Shown: one piece after another, positions 43,782 to 52,282 of the stretch
Position numbering within the stretch: the stretch's first letter is position 1
Layout of the letters: each line of letters opens with the position of its first letter
DNA from: Actinacidiphila fildesensis
GTDB lineage: Bacteria > Actinomycetota > Actinomycetes > Streptomycetales > Streptomycetaceae
Assembly (NCBI RefSeq): GCF_042652185.1
Contig: NZ_JBHSIX010000014.1
Length of the DNA stretch: 64,000 bases
Direction: 5' to 3' (one strand)
Made by a program: the position numbers and the translations under genes
Notes under the pieces: model-generated
What the model was told of the DNA's origin: nothing
The model's input: the letters and a program-made list of their open reading frames with translations, nothing else
Database searches by the model: none

Positions 43782-45035
43782 ATGGCCCAGACACAGACCT
43801 CCGGTATCGAGGCGAGCACACCCACCGACGGTAAGCCGAGCGGCCCCACGGGCTCCGGCGGCGGGGTGGGACAGCAGCTGGTCCAGGCTCTGCGCGGCAA
43901 CATCCGCCAGTACGGCATGCTGGTCGCGCTGGCGCTGATCATCCTGCTCTTCCAGATCTGGACCGACGGCACGCTCCTCAAGCCGCTCAACGTCACCAAC
44001 CTGATCCAGCAGAACAGCTACATCCTGATCCTGGCCATCGGCATGATGATCGTCATCATCGCGGGCCACATCGACCTGTCGGTCGGCTCGCTCGCCGCCT
44101 TCGTCGGCGCGGCGGCCGCGGTGATGATGGTCAAACACCAGGTGCCCTGGCCGGTGGCGCTCGTCGCCGCACTGCTGATCGGCGCGGTCGCCGGCGCCTG
44201 GCAGGGGTTCTGGATCGCCTACGTGGGCATCCCGTCCTTCATCGTCACGCTGGCAGGCATGCTGCTGTTCCGCGGCGGCACGCAGATCCTGCTCCAGGGC
44301 CAGTCGGTGGCCCCGTTCCCGCGCGGTTTCCAGAAGATCAGCAGCGGTTTCATGCCGGAGGTCGGCCCGTACACCGACTACCACAACCTGACGCTGCTGC
44401 TCGGGATCGGAGTGCTCGCGATCGCGGTGCTCCAGGAGGTCCGCGGCCGACGGCAGGCCGCCGCCTTCGGGCTCGAACTGCTTCCGCTGGGCTTCTTCCT
44501 CGCCAAGCTGGCCGCCATCACCGCCGCGGTGACCGTGTTCACCCTGCTGCTCGCCAGCTATCACGGCTTCCCGATCGTCCTGCTCATCCTGGGCGCCCTG
44601 CTGGTCGGCTTCGGCTATCTGATGCGCAACTCGATCCTCGGCCGTCACACCTACGCGATCGGCGGGAACGAACCGGCCGCCCGGCTGTCCGGCGTGAAGA
44701 GCAAGCGCGTCGTCTTCCTGGCCTTCGTGAACATGGGCGTCCTGGCCGCGCTGGCCGGCATGGTCTTCGCCGCCCGGCTCAACGCCGGTACGCCGCAGGC
44801 CGGTATCAACTTCGAACTGGAGGCGATCGCGGCGGCCTTCATCGGCGGCGCCTCGGCCGCCGGCGGCGTCGGCACCGTCCTCGGCGCGATCATCGGCGGG
44901 CTGGTGCTCGGCGTGCTCAACAACGGCATGTCGCTGGTGGGCATAGGCACCGACTACCAGCAGGTCATCAAGGGCCTGGTGCTGTTGGCGGCCGTCGGCT
45001 TCGACGTCTACAACAAGCGCAAGGTCGGCTCCTGA
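43782..45035 (+). CDS. Multiple-monosaccharide ABC transporter permease (MmsB/GguB)
   Basis: This 417-residue permease has about ten or more membrane segments. It shows the long GguB-type form with GHIDLSVGSLAAFVGAAAAVMMV, SVAPFPRGFQKISSGFMP, YAIGGNEPAARLSGVKSKRVVF and C-terminal GIGTDYQQVIKGLVLLAAVGFDVYNKRK. It begins 3 bp after the ATPase stop and closes the ChvE-MmsA-MmsB operon at a bidirectional hairpin. Confidence 0.93.
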   Translation: MAQTQTSGIEASTPTDGKPSGPTGSGGGVGQQLVQALRGNIRQYGMLVALALIILLFQIWTDGTLLKPLNVTNLIQQNSYILILAIGMMIVIIAGHIDLSVGSLAAFVGAAAAVMMVKHQVPWPVALVAALLIGAVAGAWQGFWIAYVGIPSFIVTLAGMLLFRGGTQILLQGQSVAPFPRGFQKISSGFMPEVGPYTDYHNLTLLLGIGVLAIAVLQEVRGRRQAAAFGLELLPLGFFLAKLAAITAAVTVFTLLLASYHGFPIVLLILGALLVGFGYLMRNSILGRHTYAIGGNEPAARLSGVKSKRVVFLAFVNMGVLAALAGMVFAARLNAGTPQAGINFELEAIAAAFIGGASAAGGVGTVLGAIIGGLVLGVLNNGMSLVGIGTDYQQVIKGLVLLAAVGFDVYNKRKVGS

Positions 45036-45057
45036 CCCGACCCCTTCGCCCCGCGGT

Positions 45058-45098
45058 ACGCCGCCGGCCCCCGGAGCTGATCCCGGGGCCGGCGGCGT
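45058..45098. terminator. Bidirectional hairpin terminator
   Basis: ACGCCGCCGGCCCC and GGGGCCGGCGGCGT are perfect 14-bp arms with a 13-nt loop, between the converging MmsB and LacI genes. Confidence 0.85.
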
Positions 45099-45126
45099 AT
45101 CGGGGTCGGCCGGGTGGCCGGGCCGT

Positions 45127-46182
45127 TCAGACCACCGGGGTCGTCGTGCTGCCGCGCACGATGAGCTGCGGTTCGATCACATGGTGCGGGATGGCCGTAC
45201 GGTCGCGGTCGCCGCCCTCGATCCGGTCCAGGAGCAGCCGGATGCTGGCCCGGCCGACCGCGGCGAAGTCCTGCCGGACGGTGGTCAGCGGAGGTGCGAA
45301 GAACTCCGCCTCGGGGATGTCGTCGAATCCGGCGATCGCCACGTCCACGGGGATCCGCACTCCGGCCTCCCGGAAGGCGCGCATGATGCCCAGTGCCATC
45401 TGGTCGTTGGCGGCGAACACCGCCGTCAGGTCGGAGCCGCTGGCTCCCCGGCGCCCGACGCGGCCGGCGAGTTCCTGGCCGGCACGGTAGCCGGAGAGCG
45501 GGCTCCAGTCGCCGATCAGCGGCGGTGGCACGTCGGCGCCCGCCTCGTGCAGGGCCGCACGCCAGCCCGCCATGCGGGCCGCCGCCTCCAGCCAGTCCTG
45601 CGGTCCGGCCACGTGCCAGACGGTGCGATGGCCGCACCCCAGCAGATGGTCGGTGACCAGCCGGGCACCGAGGTTCTGGTCCACCGACACACTGGGAATC
45701 TCCAGGTCGTGGCCGCCCTCGACGGTCACCACCGGGAAGGGGTGCCGCAGCTCGAAGAGCGCGGCCGCCGCCTCGCGCTGCGGGGTGATGACCACGGCCC
45801 CCTCGACGCCCCATTCACCGAGGTGCTTCAGCGCCTCGGTGAGGCTGAGCCGGCTGAGCGCCCGCCCGCTCACCGTCGAGACCATGTACCCCTCGGCCCG
45901 GGCCGACTCCGCCAGCCCCGCGACCGTGCTGGCCGGGCCGAACAGCGTGGTGTCCGCCGCGACCACGCCGAGCGTGCGGGTGCGACGGGTGGCCAGGGCC
46001 CGCGCGGTGGAGTTACGGCGGTACCCCAGCTCGTCGATCGCCTTCTGCACCCCCGCCCGCGTCACCTCGCGCACGTTCGGATGGCCGCTGAGCACCCGGG
46101 AGACGGTCTGGTGCGAGACCCCCGCCAGTTGGGCGACGTCCGCCATGGTGGGGAGACGGGTCTCTTCGGCAGGCCGCGGCAC
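45127..46182 (-). CDS. LacI-family repressor (copy 1), candidate regulator of the arabinose-type regulon
   Basis: This 351-residue LacI protein starts at GTG 46182 with AGGAGG just upstream. The HTH is TMADVAQLAGVSHQTVSRVLSGHPNVREVTR, and the hinge YRRNSTARALATRRT contains the Ala-Leu pair that inserts in the minor groove. The PBP1 ligand domain (TLGVVAADTTLFGPASTVAGL...) has DLTAVFAANDQMALGIMRAFREAG. Its own upstream region holds the perfect dyad TTGTTAACGATAACAA. With similar sites at araB, the ChvE-like importer and elsewhere, this or its paralogue at 47591 is the best candidate repressor. The inducer is probably a pentose. Confidence 0.9.
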   Translation of the reverse strand: MPRPAEETRLPTMADVAQLAGVSHQTVSRVLSGHPNVREVTRAGVQKAIDELGYRRNSTARALATRRTRTLGVVAADTTLFGPASTVAGLAESARAEGYMVSTVSGRALSRLSLTEALKHLGEWGVEGAVVITPQREAAAALFELRHPFPVVTVEGGHDLEIPSVSVDQNLGARLVTDHLLGCGHRTVWHVAGPQDWLEAAARMAGWRAALHEAGADVPPPLIGDWSPLSGYRAGQELAGRVGRRGASGSDLTAVFAANDQMALGIMRAFREAGVRIPVDVAIAGFDDIPEAEFFAPPLTTVRQDFAAVGRASIRLLLDRIEGGDRDRTAIPHHVIEPQLIVRGSTTTPVV

Positions 46183-46220
46183 AGACCCTCCTGGAGCTGA
46201 CACGATACGAGCGGGTGTAA

Positions 46221-46236
46221 TTGTTAACGATAACAA
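46221..46236. promoter_or_regulatory. Operator between LacI copy 1 and alditol oxidase genes
   Basis: TTGTTAACGATAACAA has perfect 6-bp arms (TTGTTA/TAACAA) around ACGA, midway in the 79-bp divergent gap. It fits the motif shared with the araB and ChvE sites, and suggests autoregulation plus control of the oxidase. Confidence 0.75.
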
Positions 46237-46261
46237 AGTTGTCGGATCAGGAAGACAAGCG

Positions 46262-47533
46262 ATGACGACAAGCACGCCGACCAACTGGGCCGGCAATGTC
46301 ACTTTCACGGCCCGCCAGGTGCACAGCCCGACCTCGGTCGAGGAGCTGCGGCACCTCGTGGCCTCGGCGGAGAGCATCCGCGCGCTCGGGACCGGACACT
46401 CCTTCAACCTCGTCGCGGACACCGACGGTGATCTCGTGCGCCTGGACGGCCTGCCGCCACGGATCGACATCGACCGCCGCGCGTCGACCGTGACCGTCGC
46501 GGGCGGACTACGGTACGCGCAGGTCGCCCAGCGGCTGCACCAGGAGGGCTTCGCCCTGGCGAACATGGCGTCGCTGCCGCAGATCTCGGTCGCGGGCGCC
46601 GTCGCCACCGGCACGCACGGCTCGGGCAACGGCCTGCGCGGCCTGGCCTCGGCGGTGGCAGGGCTGCGCCTGGTCGGTCCCGGCGGCCGGCTGACCGAGC
46701 TGCGCCGGGAGAATCCGCGGGACCGGCTGCCCGGCGCCGTGATCGGGCTGGGCGCCCTCGGCATCGTCACCGATGTCACCCTGGACATCGAGCCGACCTA
46801 CGACGTCGCGCAGTGGGTCTACGACGGGCTCTCGCTGGAACGGCTGTCGGACGGTTTCGACGAGGTCTCCGGCGCCGGCCACAGCGTCAGCGTGTTCACC
46901 GACTGGCACGCGGACACCGCCCAGGTCTGGCTCAAAACGCGGACGGACCAGCCGGGCGCCGGGCACCCCGGCGAGCGGTGGCTGGGAGCCCGGCACGCCG
47001 ACGGCCCGCGCCACCCGATCCCCACCATGCCGGGCACCTGGTGCACCGTGCAGTCGGGCGTCCCCGGACCCTGGCATGAACGGCTCCCCCACTTCCGTCC
47101 CGACTTCACGCCGAGCAGCGGCGCGGAGCTGCAGTCCGAGCTGATCCTCCCCCGCGCGGCGGCCCGCGAAGCCTTCGCGGCGCTGCGCGACCTCGGCAAC
47201 CGCATACGGCCCTGCCTGCAGATCGCGGAGGTCCGCACCGTCGCGGCGGACGATCTCTGGCTCAGCCCCGCCTATCGGCAGGACTCGGTCGCCCTGCACT
47301 TCACCTGGCACGAGGAGACAGCGGCGATCCTGCCGGTCCTGGCCGCCGTCGAGAACCGGCTCGTACCGCTCGGTGCCCGGCCCCACTGGGGGAAACTGAC
47401 CACCCTCGCACCGGAGGACGTCATCGCCCGCTACGAACGGGCCGCTGATTTCGAACGGTTGATGGCCCTGCACGATCCCGCCGGGGTCTTCCGCAACACC
47501 TTCGTGGACGACCTGTTCCCCCGCCGGTCGTAG
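46262..47533 (+). CDS. FAD-dependent alditol oxidase (AldO/xylitol oxidase)
   Basis: This 423-residue VAO-family flavoprotein resembles alditol oxidase of Streptomyces coelicolor. It shows TNWAGNVTFTA, GTGHSFN with His46 as the covalent FAD site, NMASLPQISVAGAVATGTHGSG, GALGIVTDVTLDIEPTYDV, SVSVFTDWHADTAQVWLKTRTD and C-terminal HWGKLTTL. Such enzymes oxidise the terminal hydroxyl of xylitol, sorbitol or arabitol and make hydrogen peroxide. ATG 46262 follows AGGAAG. It diverges from a LacI gene and shares its operator, which suggests induction with pentose use. Confidence 0.92.
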   Translation: MTTSTPTNWAGNVTFTARQVHSPTSVEELRHLVASAESIRALGTGHSFNLVADTDGDLVRLDGLPPRIDIDRRASTVTVAGGLRYAQVAQRLHQEGFALANMASLPQISVAGAVATGTHGSGNGLRGLASAVAGLRLVGPGGRLTELRRENPRDRLPGAVIGLGALGIVTDVTLDIEPTYDVAQWVYDGLSLERLSDGFDEVSGAGHSVSVFTDWHADTAQVWLKTRTDQPGAGHPGERWLGARHADGPRHPIPTMPGTWCTVQSGVPGPWHERLPHFRPDFTPSSGAELQSELILPRAAAREAFAALRDLGNRIRPCLQIAEVRTVAADDLWLSPAYRQDSVALHFTWHEETAAILPVLAAVENRLVPLGARPHWGKLTTLAPEDVIARYERAADFERLMALHDPAGVFRNTFVDDLFPRRS

Positions 47534-47549
47534 CCCGCTCCGCCCTCCC

Positions 47550-47571
47550 CCGGGCGAGCCGTGGCGCCCGG
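47550..47571. terminator. Hairpin between converging alditol oxidase and LacI copy 2
   Basis: CCGGGCG and CGCCCGG are 7-bp arms with an 8-nt loop in the 57-bp convergent gap. Confidence 0.5.
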
Positions 47572-47590
47572 CGGGAAGGGGGGGTCCGAT

Positions 47591-48607
47591 TCAGCGGGAC
47601 GGGGCCGGGCCCGTGCTCCGGCGCAGCACCATTTCCGGTGGCACCAGGATGTGGTGCCGGGAGTGGCCGGCGCCGGTCAGCTCCTCCACCAGAAGCTCCA
47701 GCGCGCGGCGGCCCAGCTCGCCGAAGTCCTGGCGCACGGTGGTCAGGGGCGGGGAGAAGTAGGCGGCCTCGGAGATGTCGTCGAACCCGACGACGCTGAT
47801 GTCGCCGGGGATCGCGCGGCCCGACTCGTGGAGCGCTCGGAGCAGCCCCAGTGCCATGTGGTCGTTGGCGCAGAACACCGCCGTGACCGCGGGGTCCGCC
47901 GCGAGCCCCAGCCCCGCCTCGTATCCCGAGCGGGCACTCCAGTCCCCGCTCCGCACCGGAGGCACCGGCGCTCCCGCCGCCTTGAGCGCCTTGCGCCAGC
48001 CGTCCTGGCGGGCCGTGGTCTCCAACCAGCCGGGCGGGCCCGCGACATGGTGCACCGTGGTGTGCCCGAGGTCGAGCAGGTGCCGGGTGGCGGCCAGCGC
48101 GCCGGACTCGTTGTCGATCGCCACCACCGGTACGCGGGACTCGCTGCCGGACCCGACCGCGACCACCGGCACAACGGTCGACAGCTTCCCGATCGCGCTC
48201 ACCGCCGACGTCTGCGGCGCGATCACCGCGATGCCCTCCACGCCCTGGTCACGAAGCCGGTCCACCGCTTCCTGCACCGAGCGGCTGTCCAGGGACCGCA
48301 GACTCGCCACACTGACGAAGTAGCCCGCGCTGCGCGCCGCCTGCTCGATCCCGTCCAGCATCGAGGCCGGGCCGTAGAGCACACTGCCGAAACTCACGAC
48401 ACCGAGCGTCTGGGAGCGCCGGGTGACCAGGGCCCGCGCCGCCGAATTGGGCCGGTAGTCCAGCTGCCGGATCGCGGCGAGCACCCGGTCCCGGGTCTCC
48501 TCGCGTACGTGCGAGGCCCCATTGAGGACCCGCGACACGGTCTGATGGGACACGCCCGCGACCCGCGCCACATCCGCCATCACCGGCGGACGCGCATCAG
48601 GATCCAT
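47591..48607 (-). CDS. LacI-family repressor (copy 2)
   Basis: This 338-residue LacI protein closely resembles copy 1 in its HTH (VMADVARVAGVSHQTVSRVLNGASHVREETR), hinge (YRPNSAARALVTRRS), ligand domain and end (GAGHSRHHILVPPEMVLRRST). The recognition helix SHQTVSRVL is the same in both, so they could bind related operators. ATG 48607 follows GGAAG; GTG 48622 is an alternative. Its upstream region holds TGTTCACGATCACA at 48703-48716, a variant of the shared operator. No target operon besides itself is adjacent. Confidence 0.88.
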   Translation of the reverse strand: MDPDARPPVMADVARVAGVSHQTVSRVLNGASHVREETRDRVLAAIRQLDYRPNSAARALVTRRSQTLGVVSFGSVLYGPASMLDGIEQAARSAGYFVSVASLRSLDSRSVQEAVDRLRDQGVEGIAVIAPQTSAVSAIGKLSTVVPVVAVGSGSESRVPVVAIDNESGALAATRHLLDLGHTTVHHVAGPPGWLETTARQDGWRKALKAAGAPVPPVRSGDWSARSGYEAGLGLAADPAVTAVFCANDHMALGLLRALHESGRAIPGDISVVGFDDISEAAYFSPPLTTVRQDFGELGRRALELLVEELTGAGHSRHHILVPPEMVLRRSTGPAPSR

Positions 48608-48702
48608 CCGTCCGCTTCCCACGTGTCGGCCCTCTCATCGGCGAGTACCTGCGGCTGCACGCCCTGGGGCGACCTTCGCACGGGCATGGGGAAGAGTCTA
48701 TT

Positions 48703-48716
48703 TGTTCACGATCACA
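48703..48716. promoter_or_regulatory. Variant operator upstream of LacI copy 2
   Basis: TGTTCACGATCACA differs from TGTTAACGATAACA (46222-46235) only by two A-to-C changes. The surrounding TTGTTC (48702-48707) and GAACAA (48717-48722) form a wider perfect 6-bp inverted repeat. It lies about 95 bp from the LacI ATG. Confidence 0.55.
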
Positions 48717-48782
48717 GAACAAGGCACGGCCCGTCGGCGGCCCCAGAGTGACGGCCTGCTTCGTCGGCCGCTGCGCAACGGC

Positions 48783-49295
48783 CTAGGTCAGGACCATCCA
48801 GCGGCGGCCGTCCAGCAGTTCTCGGGCCGCGTCGAGGTGGCCGGCGTGGCAGGCGGTTTCTGTGATGACGTGCAGCAGGACGTCCCGGAGGGTGTGGAGG
48901 TGGGGTTCGCCGAAGAGGTGGTGGGGCCACCAGGCCAGGGGTGCGTCCGCGGCCGTGCCGGTGATGACCGCGTTCGCGAGGTCCGTCTCCCGGCGGTACT
49001 GCTGGAGGACGTCGGCGGCCGCGGTGTCGGGTCCCACCACCCACGCGTCGTCGATCTCGTCCAGGCTGCGGATGACGTCCTTGTCCCCGGTGAGGACGGC
49101 ACGGAACCAGAATCGCTCGACGTCCAGGGCGAGATGTTGGACGAGCCCCAGGCAGTTCCATCCCGACGGCAGCACGACGCGGCGCAGCGCGTCCGCGTCC
49201 AGCCCGTCGAGGATTCCCAGAACGTGCCGTCGCTGTCCGTCCAGGGACGTCAGGAGTGCCCTGATCTCGGCATCCGGTGTCGGTTCCTGAGTCAC
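48783..49295 (-). CDS. DinB-like protein (DUF664)
   Basis: This 170-residue four-helix-bundle protein of the DinB/YfiT superfamily has conserved histidines in LVQHLALDVERFWF and ITETACHAGHLDAAREL, which usually form a three-His metal site. WNCLGLVQHL and HTLRDVLLHVITETACHAGHLD are typical of the DUF664 group common in actinobacteria. The function is unknown, but some relatives are metal-dependent thiol transferases. It stands alone with its own upstream region. Confidence 0.85.
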   Translation of the reverse strand: MTQEPTPDAEIRALLTSLDGQRRHVLGILDGLDADALRRVVLPSGWNCLGLVQHLALDVERFWFRAVLTGDKDVIRSLDEIDDAWVVGPDTAAADVLQQYRRETDLANAVITGTAADAPLAWWPHHLFGEPHLHTLRDVLLHVITETACHAGHLDAARELLDGRRWMVLT

Positions 49296-49615
49296 TGCGC
49301 TCTCTCCCGGATATGGCCGCCGGCGACGGTGGCCGCCGGTCCCGGCAGCTTCTGTCGGTTACAGCTCCAGAGGATCTCCGAAGCGGCGGTGCCGTGTACA
49401 GGGGGTGGCGGCAGACGTGACGAAGCTGCCGCGCCCGGACTCCGCTGTGCTCCGCTCGCGCGGCCTCAGGGCGGCAGCCCGATGGGCGATCGCCCGGCTG
49501 GGGCGCGCGGCACCTCGCGACACCTCCCCCGCATAGAGACACGAGAGCAGACACGGAGCCGGCAGGCCAGCAGATTCGGTGGCTGCGGCGGCCGGCCGCT
49601 CTCCTACCGGCGGAC
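49296..49615. other. 320-bp non-coding region
   Basis: It lies upstream of the DinB-like gene and downstream of the tail-anchored protein gene. I see no convincing gene, operator or strong terminator in it. A GCGGCCGGCCGC palindrome occurs near its right end (about 49587-49598). Confidence 0.6.
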
Positions 49616-50314
49616 TCAGTGGTGCGAGCGGCTGACCGCCCAGCCCGCGAGGCCGGCAGCCAGGCTCAGCGCGGCGCCGACCGTCAGCCTCCGGGGCCAG
49701 CGGACAGTGCCACCCGGCGACTCACCCGACTCCCCCGGCTCCGCCTCGCGCTCGCCGGCCCCGCCGTCCCCTTCGAAAGGTGAGTCGGTCGACGTCAGCC
49801 GGGCCACCACGTACTCCGGGAGCGCTTCCCAGCGCACCGCACCGCCCTGCGTCCGCGCGGCGGCGAACGCCGCCGACGGGTGGGGCGCCCGCGAGCCGTC
49901 GCCGCTCTCCCAGAACTCCCGGAACCGCTGCCGGCAGCGGCGGCGGCCCTCGTCCAGCACGCCGGCACCCGTCGTCGGATCGAAGCGCCGGACGCGCTCC
50001 ACCACCCCGTCGATCACGGGAATCCGCCGGCCGTGCTCGTCCCGTAGCGGTGCTCCAGGCTGTCCCGCGCTGCCCTCCAACTCGCCCAGCTGGACCCGGA
50101 ACATCAGCACGAAGTCACCGGCGGCCGTGCCGCGCACGACCCGGTATCTGCCATGGCCCGGCGGTGTGGGTTCACCCCCCGCAAGGTCGTACAACAGGCC
50201 CGCCAGATCGGCCTCGCAGAGGAACTGCGGGGCCACGACCACCCGGTAGGTCGTCACGTGGCCGCGGCTGATCAGGAACGGCCAGAACTCCTCAGCTGAG
50301 GACCGTGCCGTCAT
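49616..50314 (-). CDS. Tail-anchored protein of unknown function, partner of the GTPase gene
   Basis: This 232-residue protein starts inside the last 23 bp of the upstream GTPase gene. The first 190 residues form a soluble domain (SAEEFWPFLISRGHVTTYRVVVAPQFLCEADLAGLLYDLAGG; YRVVRGTAAGDFVLMFRVQLGEL) that I do not recognise. An acidic Gly/Ser/Glu linker follows, then one C-terminal membrane segment (LTVGAALSLAAGLAGWAV) ending SRSHH. The arrangement suggests a cytoplasmic domain held at the membrane, perhaps as effector or receptor for the P-loop protein. Confidence 0.75.
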   Translation of the reverse strand: MTARSSAEEFWPFLISRGHVTTYRVVVAPQFLCEADLAGLLYDLAGGEPTPPGHGRYRVVRGTAAGDFVLMFRVQLGELEGSAGQPGAPLRDEHGRRIPVIDGVVERVRRFDPTTGAGVLDEGRRRCRQRFREFWESGDGSRAPHPSAAFAAARTQGGAVRWEALPEYVVARLTSTDSPFEGDGGAGEREAEPGESGESPGGTVRWPRRLTVGAALSLAAGLAGWAVSRSHH

Positions 50315-51473
50315 TCTCCGGACTCCTCTCGAAGGCCTGCAGCTCCTCGACGAGCCGGTGCAGGACGAACTGCGCCGCGGCGGCGTCATCGGTGACCGCG
50401 TTGACGCTCCGCTTGCGGAAGGACCTCTGCAGACGGCGGGCCTTGCGCAGTTCACTGGGCGGAATGTTCACGGCGTTCGCGACCGCGCCCGTGCCGGAGG
50501 ACAGGAAAGCGGCGATCAGGTGCACGGGCACCTGGATGCCACGGGTCGCCAGCACCGTCGACACGGGGGCCGCCACCGTCGAGGCGACGACCCGGGTGAA
50601 GTCGGCGAACCAACCCCGCCACTGACCCCGCGCCTCCCGCCGCGCCCGCTCCTGATCCGCTTTCGCAGCATCGTAGGCGCGCGCGACGAGGTCGGGAAGC
50701 ACCGCCGCGAAGGCCACGTCCACGTTGAGCGGCCTCGGCCGGGCGTTGGCCCGCTTGTGCATCCCGCCGTCGGCGCCGAGGACCGCGAACTCACGGCCCA
50801 CGGAGCTGACGGGTATCAGCCGCATCCGGCCCGGCGGGACCGGCATCCCCCTGATGTGCCAGTCGCTCCTGCTCGTGGCCAGCACCGCGAAGTCCGGGTG
50901 CTCCATGAGGCGTTCGCGGATCTGTCGCAGCGAGTAGTGACCCGCCAGCAGATCCCACTTGGTGATGACGAAGTGGATCGGGCCGTCGCAGTCCTGCATG
51001 AGCGAGAACACCTGCGTCATGTCCCGGTCCAGGAACTCCCCGTTACCGCGCATGAGCTTCAGTACCTTGCGCCCGTCCAGCAGGCCCAGCAGGGCATCGG
51101 CGTTCCGCAGCGTCTCCTCCAGCCGGTCCTGCTCGGTGCTCCCCGACTGGGGATCGGTGAGCCGGTCGCCGGCGTAGTCGATGTAGCGGACCTTCAACGC
51201 GGTGTACGTGCCGTGCTGGCTCTTCACCTTGCACGAGAACGTCCACTCGGGAAAGACGTTGCCGTCGGTGGGCAGCGGCCACTCCCCCGGGCCCGCGACC
51301 TCGTTGTAGATCTGGCCGAGCTTGTACCCCTGCTGTCGGCTCTCCGGCTTCAAATAGCATTTGAGCCGCGGATGTTCGAGCTTCAGCATGTGCCACAGCG
51401 CCGCGAGATAGACCGTCTTGCCCGCCCCTGACGGCCCCAGCGTGACAATCGTGTACATCGTCGGCTCTTCCAT
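50292..51473 (-). CDS. P-loop GTPase-like protein (possibly double-GTPase type)
   Basis: This 393-residue protein has a P-loop GPSGAGKT (13-20), a G3-like DYAGDR (99-104) and a G4-like TKWD (171-174), which gives GTP specificity in TRAFAC GTPases. An insert and a C-terminal helical region with a Gly/Ala-rich hydrophobic stretch (about 295-335) follow. The pattern recalls the 'double-GTPase' domains described in bacterial conflict and signalling systems, but I cannot confirm this without profile searches. It overlaps the tail-anchored gene and probably forms one two-gene unit with it. Confidence 0.8.
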   Translation of the reverse strand: MEEPTMYTIVTLGPSGAGKTVYLAALWHMLKLEHPRLKCYLKPESRQQGYKLGQIYNEVAGPGEWPLPTDGNVFPEWTFSCKVKSQHGTYTALKVRYIDYAGDRLTDPQSGSTEQDRLEETLRNADALLGLLDGRKVLKLMRGNGEFLDRDMTQVFSLMQDCDGPIHFVITKWDLLAGHYSLRQIRERLMEHPDFAVLATSRSDWHIRGMPVPPGRMRLIPVSSVGREFAVLGADGGMHKRANARPRPLNVDVAFAAVLPDLVARAYDAAKADQERARREARGQWRGWFADFTRVVASTVAAPVSTVLATRGIQVPVHLIAAFLSSGTGAVANAVNIPPSELRKARRLQRSFRKRSVNAVTDDAAAAQFVLHRLVEELQAFERSPENDGTVLS

Positions 51474-51570
51474 CGCATCCCCCGAAAGCCTTGTGCCGGG
51501 CGCCGCCTTCCCCGACCGCGTCCCCGGACCGCGTCCTCAGCCTTCCCTCGGGACCCTGCTGTGACACCGG

Positions 51571-51588
51571 TTGCACCGATTGCACCGC
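51571..51588. repeat. Two 9-bp direct repeats in a divergent promoter region
   Basis: TTGCACCGA and TTGCACCGC lie in tandem in the 188-bp gap between the GTPase gene (minus) and the secreted protein gene (plus). A small inverted repeat CTCGG-ATCAA-CCGAG follows at 51628-51642. Either could be a regulator site. Confidence 0.4.
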
Positions 51589-51661
51589 TCCGCGCGACAG
51601 CGGGCCCAGTGCCGCTACCATGATCATCTCGGATCAACCGAGCTCAATCTCTGGGGGAATC

Positions 51662-52123
51662 TTGCGTTTCCAGCACACCATCGTGGCCGGCGCCGCGGCT
51701 CTCGCCGCCCTGATCGTCCCGCTCGCCGCGACGCCCGCCGCAGCCGCCACGCCGACCACCTCGGACACCGTGGGCGACAACTCGTTCTCCGGGCGCATGG
51801 ACATCGGGTGGCGGATCCAGCCGTACCGACTGGACCCCATTCAGATCACCTTGAAGGACACGGCGACGGACGGCTACGCCATCGGCACCCGGCTGATCAC
51901 GTACGGTGAGAACGGCAAGATCACCTGGAAGATGCGGACCATCCCGTCGGGCCAGGACACCGCCTCCTGGACGACGTACGCCGCTCCGGGCGGTTACATC
52001 AACTACGCCTACTTCGAGGTCTGCAAGATCAAGGTGAGCACGGGTGTCATCTCGTCCTGCTGGTCCTCGAAGGTGATGAACGCCCCCTTCGACGACTCCT
52101 CGATGAGTCACTTCCAGGGCTGA
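51662..52123 (+). CDS. Small secreted protein of unknown function
   Basis: This 153-residue protein is predicted to be exported, with a signal peptide LRFQHTIVAGAAALAALIVP... ending TPAAAA. The mature part (NSFSGRMDIGWRIQPYRLDPIQITLKDTATDGYAIGTRLITYGENG, then two cysteines in FEVCKIKVSTGVISSCW) is probably a small beta-sandwich with one disulfide. The start is read as TTG 51662 because GGGGGAA lies just upstream; ATG 51620 is in frame but lacks a ribosome site. I do not recognise a family. Confidence 0.75.
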   Translation: MRFQHTIVAGAAALAALIVPLAATPAAAATPTTSDTVGDNSFSGRMDIGWRIQPYRLDPIQITLKDTATDGYAIGTRLITYGENGKITWKMRTIPSGQDTASWTTYAAPGGYINYAYFEVCKIKVSTGVISSCWSSKVMNAPFDDSSMSHFQG

Positions 52124-52141
52124 GCAGCGCGACTGCCATCA

Positions 52142-52183
52142 CGGCGGAGGGGGCACCCGATCATCCGGGCGCCCCCTCCGCCG
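52142..52183. terminator. Bidirectional hairpin terminator
   Basis: CGGCGGAGGGGGC and GCCCCCTCCGCCG are perfect 13-bp arms, with a further CCCG/CGGG pair inside, between the converging secreted-protein and cysteine desulfurase genes. Confidence 0.85.
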
Positions 52184-52282
52184 CCCCTGCGGGCGTCAGT
52201 TCACCGCACAGGAGACGCCGTCCCTCCGCCCGCGAACCCGGGTGACGGCGGCCGTACGCCCCGGCCTGCTATGGTCGCTTCC

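Noticed and set aside
49815..49831. GGGAGCGCTTCCC, similar to a CebR box
   Set aside because: Imperfect match within coding sequence, and not near a sugar gene.
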